DNA from: Flavobacterium cyanobacteriorum
GTDB taxonomy: Bacteria; Bacteroidota; Bacteroidia; Flavobacteriales; Flavobacteriaceae
Assembly (NCBI RefSeq): GCF_002251835.1
Contig: NZ_NOXV01000254.1
Location: 421 to 36,902 of the forward strand
DNA: 36,482 nucleotides
Direction of reading: 5' to 3'
Notes under the pieces: model-generated
What the model was told of the DNA's origin: nothing
Seen by the model: the letters and a program-made list of their open reading frames with translations, nothing else
The model's database searches: none
Part shown: in pieces, positions 16,854-23,225 of the stretch
How positions within the stretch are numbered: position 1 is the stretch's first letter
Layout of the letters: the number at the start of each line of letters is the position of its first letter
Translations under genes and position numbers: made by a program

Positions 16854-18179
16854 ATGAATATTACAAAAAATCAGGTAGATGCATTGAATGCTGTGGTTAC
16901 AGTGGCAATAACTAAGGAAGATTATAAGGAAAATGTAGATAAGGTTCTGCAAAACTACAGGAAAAATGCAAGTATTCCGGGTTTCAGGAAAGGTGCCGTG
17001 CCTATGAGCCTTATACAAAAGCAGTATGGCAAGGCTGTGCTCCTTGATGAGGTGAATAAACTGCTTCAGGCTAAACTTAACGATTATCTTGTTGAGGAAA
17101 AGCTGGACATCCTGGGTAACCCCCTGCCAAAAGTTACGGAAGATTTTAACTGGGATGCCGAAGATTATTCATTTGATTTTGAAATTGGCCTTGCCCCTGA
17201 ATTTACAGTTGACCTTGGGGCCAAAAATAAGCTGGTAAAGTACAACATTGTTGCCGATGATAAAATGCTTGATGAGCAGGTAGAGCGCATACAAAAGCAA
17301 TACGGTAAACTGATTTCTAAAGATACGGTTGAAGAAGGCGACGATATCCGCGGTACGTTTACTAACGAGGAGAAAGGCATCAGCAACACTACAACCATCA
17401 GCACAGGCATTTTCAAGGATAAGAAGGCCGCTAAGAAGTTCATCGGCAAGAAAGCAGGTGATGTGGTTACGCTTTCAACCAAAGGACTTTTTGATGATGA
17501 CCACAAGCTTATGGATTACCTGAAAGTAGGCCATGATGATGTGCACGGGCTTGACATTGAAGTAAATTTTACAATTGAAGAAATAAACACTTCTGAAAAA
17601 GCGGAGCTTAACCAGGAGCTTTTTGATAAACTTTTCGGTGAAGGTGTGGTGTCATCAGTTAATGAGCTGAAGCAAAAGATAAAAGAAGATGCCGAGCAGC
17701 AGTTTGCCTCTCAGGCTGACCAGAAGTTCCTTAACGATGTTACGGAGTGGCTGCTTGAAACAACAAAATTTAACCTTCCTGCCGATTTCCTTAAAAAATG
17801 GATACAAACTGTAGGGGAAAACCCGCTAAGCGCTGAGCAGGCTGAAGAAGAATATGCAAAGAGTGAGAACGGCCTGCGCTACCAGCTTATAGAGGGGAAA
17901 GTTATTACCGAAAACAACCTACAGACAACTTTTGGAGATCTTAAGGACTATACAGCCAATGTTATCAGGAGGCAGATGGCACAGTTCGGCCAGATGAACC
18001 CTACCGATGCCGATGTGGAGAACATTGTGGCCAGGGTACTGTCAAACAAAGATGAGGTTAAAAGGGTGTCTGAGCAGGTAATGAGCGAGAAAATGCTTAA
18101 CCTTTTTAAAGAAAAAGTTAAATACGCTGCCAAAAAGGTTACCTATCAGGACTTTATCAAAGAGATGTACGGGGAATAA
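16854..18179 (+). CDS. tig: Trigger factor (ribosome-associated chaperone)
   Basis: Trigger factor binds the ribosome exit site and shields nascent chains; many versions also have peptidyl-prolyl isomerase activity. The 441-residue protein has the ribosome-binding signature IPGFRKGAVPMSLIQKQYG near residue 42, a middle domain around residues 150-240 (EEGDDIRGTF, then ISTGIF, FIGKKAGDVVTL) corresponding to the FKBP-like domain, and a helical C-terminal arm (residues 250-441) ending in FIKEMYGE. Length fits the family. It precedes clpP and clpX, the classic tig-clpP-clpX order, with a terminator at 18209-18236 between tig and clpP. Confidence 0.94.
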   Translation: MNITKNQVDALNAVVTVAITKEDYKENVDKVLQNYRKNASIPGFRKGAVPMSLIQKQYGKAVLLDEVNKLLQAKLNDYLVEEKLDILGNPLPKVTEDFNWDAEDYSFDFEIGLAPEFTVDLGAKNKLVKYNIVADDKMLDEQVERIQKQYGKLISKDTVEEGDDIRGTFTNEEKGISNTTTISTGIFKDKKAAKKFIGKKAGDVVTLSTKGLFDDDHKLMDYLKVGHDDVHGLDIEVNFTIEEINTSEKAELNQELFDKLFGEGVVSSVNELKQKIKEDAEQQFASQADQKFLNDVTEWLLETTKFNLPADFLKKWIQTVGENPLSAEQAEEEYAKSENGLRYQLIEGKVITENNLQTTFGDLKDYTANVIRRQMAQFGQMNPTDADVENIVARVLSNKDEVKRVSEQVMSEKMLNLFKEKVKYAAKKVTYQDFIKEMYGE

Positions 18180-18198
18180 TTTTCTCGTAAAAAATGAG

Positions 18199-18206
18199 TA
18201 TATTTG
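18199..18206 (+). promoter_or_regulatory. Candidate -7 box (TATATTTG) upstream of clpP
   Basis: This exact TAnnTTTG match lies 19 bases after the tig stop. A start site about 7 bases downstream would fall inside the hairpin at 18209-18236, so either the hairpin is part of the clpP leader or this match is incidental. Confidence 0.4.
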
Positions 18207-18208
18207 AA

Positions 18209-18236
18209 CGTCAAACTGTACAGGTTTGGCGTTTTT
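18209..18236 (+). terminator. Terminator-like hairpin between tig and clpP
   Basis: CGTCAAAC pairs with GTTTGGCG (one T.G wobble) around a short loop and is followed by five Ts. It would separate or attenuate tig and clpP expression. Confidence 0.65.
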
Positions 18237-18271
18237 CATTCATTTTACTAAATTTTAATTAAAAAAAGTTT

Positions 18272-18946
18272 ATGAACTACGGTAAAGAATTCAGGAAATA
18301 TGCCACAAAACACCATGGCATTAATAACTTATATTATGACAAGCTTGTTAATCGTGTTACCCCTACGGGCCTCACGCCCTATATTATGGAAGAGCGCCAG
18401 CTGAATGTGGCACAGATTGATGTTTTTTCGCGCCTAATGATGGACAGGATCATTTTCCTGGGCACGGGTATTGACGACCAGGTGGCCAACATTGTACAGG
18501 CGCAGCTTTTATTTCTGGAAAGCACTGATGCTTCAAAAGACATACAGATATACATCAACTCGCCGGGCGGCAGCGTGTATGCCGGCCTTGGCATGTATGA
18601 TACCATGCAGTACATAAGGCCTGATGTGGCTACTATCTGTACCGGTATGGCTGCTTCAATGGGTGCTGTATTATTGTGTGCCGGCGCTGCCGGTAAACGT
18701 TCGGCGCTGCCGCATTCAAGGGTGATGATTCACCAGCCATCCGGCGGCGCACAGGGTGTTGCCAGCGACATGGAAATAAACCTGCGCGAAATGCTTAAGC
18801 TTAAAGAGGAGCTTTACAGGATCATATCCAAACATTCAGGCCAGGATTATGACAAGGTGTACAGGGACAGCGAACGCGACTACTGGATGAAAGCCCCTGA
18901 GGCTAAAGAATATGGCATGGTTGATGAAGTGCTAATAAGAGAATAA
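18272..18946 (+). CDS. clpP: ATP-dependent Clp protease proteolytic subunit
   Basis: ClpP forms the 14-subunit serine protease chamber that degrades proteins unfolded by ClpX. The 224-residue protein has the nucleophile Ser129 in GMAASMGAVLL, the catalytic His154 in HSRVMIHQPSGG, and a downstream Asp in the RDYWMKAPEAKEYGMVDEV region. The conserved INSPGGSVYAGLGMYDTMQ segment lies near residue 92. It is slightly longer than E. coli ClpP because of about 25 extra N-terminal residues, common in Bacteroidota. It lies 70 bases upstream of clpX with a hairpin between them. Confidence 0.97.
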   Translation: MNYGKEFRKYATKHHGINNLYYDKLVNRVTPTGLTPYIMEERQLNVAQIDVFSRLMMDRIIFLGTGIDDQVANIVQAQLLFLESTDASKDIQIYINSPGGSVYAGLGMYDTMQYIRPDVATICTGMAASMGAVLLCAGAAGKRSALPHSRVMIHQPSGGAQGVASDMEINLREMLKLKEELYRIISKHSGQDYDKVYRDSERDYWMKAPEAKEYGMVDEVLIRE

Positions 18947-18966
18947 ATTTTTAATATCTGCGTTAT

Positions 18967-18998
18967 AAGGCATCAGGTGGTTTTAAGCCTGGTGCCTT
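18967..18998 (+). promoter_or_regulatory. Intergenic hairpin between clpP and clpX
   Basis: An 11-bp stem AAGGCATCAGG/CCTGGTGCCTT with one wobble pair and a 10-base loop lies 18 bases before clpX. There is no long T-run after it, so it may be a weak terminator, an RNA-stability element or a leader structure that sets the ClpP to ClpX ratio. Confidence 0.5.
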
Positions 18999-19016
18999 TA
19001 TACAAAAAATCAAGTA

Positions 19017-20249
19017 ATGGCTAAAGAAGTATTAGAGTGCTCATTTTGCGGAAGGAAAAAGCCGGAAACCAATTTACTGATTGCGGGCATAAGTGCGCAT
19101 ATATGCGACCGCTGTATTGAGCAGGCGCATGGCATTGTGCTGGAAGAGCTGAAACAAAGCGGGCATACCGCCCTTGCTGCCGACCTGGAGCTGAAAAAGC
19201 CCAAAGAGATACGTGCATTCCTGGATCAGTATGTTATTGGCCAGGACCAGACAAAAAAAGTGCTGTCAGTAGCGGTATATAACCACTACAAAAGGCTGAT
19301 GCAGCAACAGGGCGAAGATGAGGTTGAGATTGAAAAGAGCAATATATTGATGGTAGGGCAAACCGGTACCGGTAAAACGCTTGTGGCTAAAACTATTGCC
19401 CGTATGCTGAACGTGCCGCTTACAATTGTTGATGCTACCGTGCTTACCGAAGCAGGTTATGTAGGTGAGGATGTGGAGAGCATATTAACGCGCCTGTTAC
19501 AGGCTGCCGATTATGATGTAAAGAAAGCTGAACGCGGTATTGTGTTTATTGACGAAATAGACAAAATTGCCCGCAAGAGCGATAACCCATCCATTACACG
19601 CGATGTATCGGGCGAAGGTGTGCAGCAGGCTTTGCTCAAGCTGCTTGAAGGCACTGTAGTTAACGTTCCGCCCAAAGGCGGACGCAAGCACCCTGACCAA
19701 AAATTTATTGAAGTGAACACCCAGAACATCCTCTTTATTGCAGGTGGCGCGTTTGACGGTATTGAGCGCATTATATCGCGCAGGCTAAACCGCCAGGCTG
19801 TGGGTTACAGCACATCAAAGAACAATGATAACATTGACCAGGACAACCTGCTGCAGTACATTATTCCTAAAGATGTAAAGGACTTCGGGCTTATCCCGGA
19901 AATTATTGGCCGTATGCCGGTTTTAACACACATGGACCCACTGGACAGGGAAACCCTGCGTGCCATCCTTACAGAGCCTAAAAATGCTCTTATCAAGCAG
20001 TACCAGAAACTGTTTGCTATGGACGATGTAGAGCTTACTGTTTCAGACGACGCGCTGGATTACATTGTGGAGAAAGCATTAGAATATAAGCTGGGGGCAA
20101 GGGGCCTCCGCTCACTGTGCGAAGCCATACTTACCGAAGCTATGTATGAGCTTCCGGGTTCGGATGATAAAGAATTGTATATAGACCGCGACTATGTGGA
20201 GCACCACCTGAGCAAAACATTGATGAAACGCCTAAAGGCAGCTTCCTAG
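19017..20249 (+). CDS. clpX: ATP-dependent Clp protease ATP-binding subunit ClpX
   Basis: ClpX is the AAA+ hexamer that recognises tagged substrates, unfolds them and feeds ClpP. The 410-residue protein has an N-terminal four-cysteine zinc-binding domain (Cys8, Cys11, Cys30, Cys33), Walker A GQTGTGKT near residue 118, Walker [10 protein letters not shown], pore-loop GYVGEDVES, the RRLNRQAVG segment, and sensor-2 GARGLRS near the C terminus. Length is normal. It ends about 155 bases before a shared terminator (20405-20435). Confidence 0.97.
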   Translation: MAKEVLECSFCGRKKPETNLLIAGISAHICDRCIEQAHGIVLEELKQSGHTALAADLELKKPKEIRAFLDQYVIGQDQTKKVLSVAVYNHYKRLMQQQGEDEVEIEKSNILMVGQTGTGKTLVAKTIARMLNVPLTIVDATVLTEAGYVGEDVESILTRLLQAADYDVKKAERGIVFIDEIDKIARKSDNPSITRDVSGEGVQQALLKLLEGTVVNVPPKGGRKHPDQKFIEVNTQNILFIAGGAFDGIERIISRRLNRQAVGYSTSKNNDNIDQDNLLQYIIPKDVKDFGLIPEIIGRMPVLTHMDPLDRETLRAILTEPKNALIKQYQKLFAMDDVELTVSDDALDYIVEKALEYKLGARGLRSLCEAILTEAMYELPGSDDKELYIDRDYVEHHLSKTLMKRLKAAS

Positions 20250-20320
20250 TAGTGATTTAGTAGTAATCAGTATTTAGTTGGCAGTTACATTCACGCTGAG
20301 CTTGCCGAAGCGCACAACTT
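20250..20320. repeat. Degenerate intergenic repeat-like sequence after clpX
   Basis: This gap has short recurring words (TAGTAGTGATTTAGTAGTAA), then TTCACGCTGAGCTTGCCGAA, a segment I recognise as similar to a word scattered between genes in many Bacteroidota genomes. No gene is visible. The call rests on recognition and was not tested by search. Confidence 0.35.
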
Positions 20321-20404
20321 TATATATAAATAAAACCTTTTTTAAAACCTTTGAGGTGTTTGCTTTTAAAATCATTTAAGCATCTAATCCTCGAAGTGTG
20401 TAAT

Positions 20405-20435
20405 AAAATCCCGCTCATTTGAGCGGGATTTTTTA
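20405..20435. terminator. Bidirectional terminator between clpX and the mini-lipoprotein
   Basis: A 13-bp perfect stem AAAATCCCGCTCA/TGAGCGGGATTTT has a two-base loop with A and T runs on either side. It serves clpX on the plus strand and the small lipoprotein on the minus strand; the stop of the latter sits in its T-run. Confidence 0.9.
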
Positions 20436-20600
20436 TGTGTTTTGTGTGGTTTTGGTCGGGTTTGTTTTTAAAACTTCTTGTTTTGTGTTGCTGTCCACAA
20501 TGCAGCGCCTCTTGTTGCAGCCGTACCTTTTAGGCCCGCATGATGTTATAAGTACCAAAAGTGCAGCAGCGCCAAGCACAAGTAAAGACTTCCTTTTCAT
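20433..20600 (-). CDS. Small lipoprotein of unknown function
   Basis: The 55-residue product is a signal peptide with a lipobox (VLITSC) followed by a short basic, Cys-containing mature part (GPKRYGCNKRRC) and a Thr/Asn-rich tail. I chose the ATG at 20598-20600 because it gives a classic Lys-Arg-Lys start directly before the hydrophobic stretch; an ATG six codons upstream (20616-20618) is possible. After lipidation the mature peptide is only about 34 residues, with two further cysteines. Similar tiny SCGPKRYGC lipoproteins occur in related flavobacteria, from memory. Its function is unknown. Confidence 0.75.
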   Translation of the reverse strand: MKRKSLLVLGAAALLVLITSCGPKRYGCNKRRCIVDSNTKQEVLKTNPTKTTQNT

Positions 20601-20625
20601 TATATCATATTTTCTCATTGCAGCG

Positions 20626-20633
20626 CAAAGATA
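20626..20633 (-). promoter_or_regulatory. -7 promoter box (TATCTTTG) for the small lipoprotein
   Basis: This exact minus-strand TAnnTTTG match lies 25 bases upstream of the chosen ATG. No TTG is seen at the -33 spacing. Confidence 0.5.
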
Positions 20634-20679
20634 ATACCAAACAAATTATAAGCTAAGAAGTTATCTGTTAAATTTCGTT

Positions 20680-22209
20680 TCAGGCAGTAACTGTATTATC
20701 CTGCATGGCTTTCAGTTCCTCGAGGTATTTTCGTTCATTACTAAGCCTTGGTATCTTGTGCTGCCCGCCCAGTTTGTCCTGCGCCTTAAGCCAGTCATAA
20801 AAAAGTTTAGGGCGTGCCACATTAAGCACCAGCGGGTTTAGCGTCATGTTGTTGTAGCGCTTGGCCTCATAGTCGCTGTTCACGCTTTGCAGCGTCTCAT
20901 CAAGTGCCTGGCGGAATTTATCCACATCTTCAGGATGCCTGCCAAATTCTACAATCCACTCATGGGCACCCTTCTCCCTGCCTTCCATAAAAATGGGGGC
21001 AACAGTATAGTCCACTACTTCAGCGCCTGTAAGTTCACAGGCTTTGGCAATGGCTTTATCCGTATTCTCTACCATAAGCTCCTCGCCAAATACATTAATA
21101 TGGTGCTTGGTCCTTCCTGTTATTTTTATCCTGTAGGGGCTTACTGAAGTAAACCGTACCGTATCGCCAATAAGGTAACGCCACAACCCTGCGTTGGTGG
21201 TTATCACTACCGCATAATTTTTGTTCAGTTCCACATCGGCAAGCCTCACGGCCTTCTGGTCAGGAGTGCCGAAGGTATCCATCGGGATAAATTCGTAGAA
21301 AATACCGTAATCCAGCATCAGCAGCAGCTCGTTGCTGTCGTTAGTGTCCTGTATGGCAAAAAACCCTTCAGAGGCATTGTAGATTTCGTAGTATTTAAAA
21401 TCAGTTTTGAGCAGTATCTTTTTGTACTGTTCCCTATACGGTTCAAAGCTAACCCCACCATGAAAGTAAACTTCTACATTGGGCCATATTTCCGGCAGTG
21501 TGGCTTTGCCTGTTTCTTCCAGTATCTTGTTCATGAGCACCAGCATCCATGAGGGTACACCCGCAAAGCTGGTTACATTTTCAGTAAGCGTTTCTTTTAC
21601 TATGGCCGGTATTTTGGTTTCCCACTCGCTCATTAGTGATACTTTGTTGCTCGGCGTGCTGCTGAACTCTGCCCATATAGGCATATTATCAATTAGTATA
21701 GCCGAAAGATCGCCAAAAAAAGTATTGTTATCCTCATATATCTGCTTGCTGCCGCCCAGCCTCAGGCTTTTCCCGGTAAATAGCTGCGAATCTTCATTAT
21801 TGTTCAGGTACAGGCACAGCAGGTCCTTTCCGGCTTTGTAGTGGCAGTCTTCCAGCGCTTCGTTACTCACGGGTATAAACTTGCTTTTGGCATTAGTGGT
21901 GCCGCTTGATTTGGCAAACCACTTTATCTGCGTAGGCCAGAAAACATTCTGCTCTCCCTTACGCGTCTGCTCTATCATGGGTTCCAGGTCTTCATAAGCT
22001 GATATCGGTACCCTTTCGGCAAATGTGCTGTAGTTTTTTATTGTGCTGAAGTCATACTTTTTACCTGTTGCAGTGTTTTCAGCTGTTTTTAATAGGCTGA
22101 AAAGCAACTCTTCCTGTACCTCGTGCGGGTATTTCAGGAACAGTTCTATCTGGTGTATGCGTTTCTTCAGTATCCAGGATGCTATCGAATTGATTATCGA
22201 CAATGCCAT
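20680..22209 (-). CDS. GH3-family adenylate-forming protein
   Basis: The 509-residue protein belongs to the GH3 (auxin-responsive) superfamily of acyl-adenylating enzymes. Visible motifs are the phosphate-binding loop KSSGTTNAKSKFIPVS near residue 103, the ATP-binding YNASEGFFAIQD segment near residue 280, MLDYGIFYEFIP, and RYLIGDTVRFTS with KITGRTKHHINVFGEELMVE leading into the mobile C-terminal domain. Plant members conjugate hormones to amino acids. Bacterial members are mostly uncharacterised, so the substrate is unknown. There is no signal peptide. It diverges from the DUF2797 gene across 38 bases, and a shared regulatory region is plausible. Confidence 0.9.
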   Translation of the reverse strand: MALSIINSIASWILKKRIHQIELFLKYPHEVQEELLFSLLKTAENTATGKKYDFSTIKNYSTFAERVPISAYEDLEPMIEQTRKGEQNVFWPTQIKWFAKSSGTTNAKSKFIPVSNEALEDCHYKAGKDLLCLYLNNNEDSQLFTGKSLRLGGSKQIYEDNNTFFGDLSAILIDNMPIWAEFSSTPSNKVSLMSEWETKIPAIVKETLTENVTSFAGVPSWMLVLMNKILEETGKATLPEIWPNVEVYFHGGVSFEPYREQYKKILLKTDFKYYEIYNASEGFFAIQDTNDSNELLLMLDYGIFYEFIPMDTFGTPDQKAVRLADVELNKNYAVVITTNAGLWRYLIGDTVRFTSVSPYRIKITGRTKHHINVFGEELMVENTDKAIAKACELTGAEVVDYTVAPIFMEGREKGAHEWIVEFGRHPEDVDKFRQALDETLQSVNSDYEAKRYNNMTLNPLVLNVARPKLFYDWLKAQDKLGGQHKIPRLSNERKYLEELKAMQDNTVTA

Positions 22210-22247
22210 ATTTTAGTATCTTTATGCCCTAAAAGTACAAATTTTAC

Positions 22248-23042
22248 ATGCAATACGAAGGCGTTTTAACAAAAATGCAGGCAGAAGCAGGCAGCCCCAT
22301 ACAGTACTACCTGGTGTTTGAAGATAGCTTTCTGCACATGAACCAGTTACTGGGCAAACCATTTGAGATTACCTTTATGGGGTACCAGTGCCTGCACTGC
22401 AGCAAAAAGAAGAAAATATACCGCATGGGCTATTGCTATGACTGTTTTTATGTAATACCGGGAGCAGGCGACTGGATAATGCGCCCTGAACTGAGTACTG
22501 CACACCTTGACGTGGCCGACCGCGACCTGGAATATGAAAAGAAGGCCCAGCTGCAGCCGCATATTGTGTACCTTGCCTCAGCCAGTGATATGAAAGTAGG
22601 CGTGACACGAAAAACACAGGTGCCCACACGCTGGATAGACCAGGGGGCAAGCCAGGCAATAGCACTGGTGGAAGTGCCTAACCGCTACCTTGCCGGAATA
22701 ACCGAAGTAGCGCTAAAAAGCCACTTTTCCGACAAGATAAACTGGAAAAAGATGCTGCTGAATGAAATTGCACCCATAGATTTGACAGAACGCCGCAGAT
22801 TTGTACAGCCGCTGTTGCCGGATGAGGTGCAGCAATATTTTGAAACCACAGGAGAGAAGATTTATAACCTTGAGTACCCGGTATTAGAGTACCCTAAAAA
22901 GATAAGCAGCCTTAACCTGGTTACCACCCCCGTTTTTGAGGGTAAGCTGACAGGGATTAAAGGCCAGTACCTGATGTTTGAGGATGGGACCGTATTTAAT
23001 GTGCGGGCCTTTGAAGGCTTTGGTGTAAGGATTAACGTGTAA
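22248..23042 (+). CDS. DUF2797 protein with zinc ribbon and GIY-YIG-like region
   Basis: The 264-residue protein has a four-cysteine zinc-binding knuckle (Cys48, Cys51, Cys63, Cys66). A stretch at about residues 105-160 (HIVYLASASDMKVGVTRKTQ, then RWIDQGAS) resembles the two-strand core and following basic helix of GIY-YIG nucleases, with YLA in place of YIG. It has no signal peptide. DUF2797 is the family I recognise; its molecular function is not established, and nucleic-acid binding is inferred from the zinc knuckle and the GIY-YIG-like region. Its stop is 2 bases before the inverted-repeat element at 23045-23159. Confidence 0.85.
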   Translation: MQYEGVLTKMQAEAGSPIQYYLVFEDSFLHMNQLLGKPFEITFMGYQCLHCSKKKKIYRMGYCYDCFYVIPGAGDWIMRPELSTAHLDVADRDLEYEKKAQLQPHIVYLASASDMKVGVTRKTQVPTRWIDQGASQAIALVEVPNRYLAGITEVALKSHFSDKINWKKMLLNEIAPIDLTERRRFVQPLLPDEVQQYFETTGEKIYNLEYPVLEYPKKISSLNLVTTPVFEGKLTGIKGQYLMFEDGTVFNVRAFEGFGVRINV

Positions 23043-23044
23043 AA

Positions 23045-23159
23045 AAAAAGAGGCTGTCTCAAAATGCTGTAACAGCATCTTTGTCATTAGCTTTGTATAG
23101 TAATCATTTAGATTCTTCACTTCATTGCATTAATGACACTTTTGAGACAGCCCCTTTTT
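23045..23159. repeat. 115-bp inverted-repeat element (MITE-like or bidirectional terminator)
   Basis: Twenty-base ends (23045-23064 and 23140-23159) are inverted repeats with a single mismatch around the core GGCTGTCTCAAAA. Inside the left end lies a second small palindrome ATGCTGTAACAGCAT (23064-23078). The core resembles terminal repeats of insertion sequences found in Bacteroidota, but no transposase remains and no clear target duplication is seen. It separates two convergent genes, so it may also terminate both. Confidence 0.6.
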
Positions 23160-23179
23160 ATTTATTTCCTGCAGGCTCC

Positions 23180-23225
23180 AATACAAATGAACACTGGACA
23201 CTGCCTACTGACCCCTGAATACTAA
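23180..23225. repeat. Short ACTG-rich degenerate repeats
   Basis: The run CACTGGACACTGCCTACTGA and its continuation repeats ACTG/ACTA words at about 7-10 base intervals, just after the 115-bp element and before the stop of the next gene. It looks like decayed tandem sequence. Confidence 0.3.
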
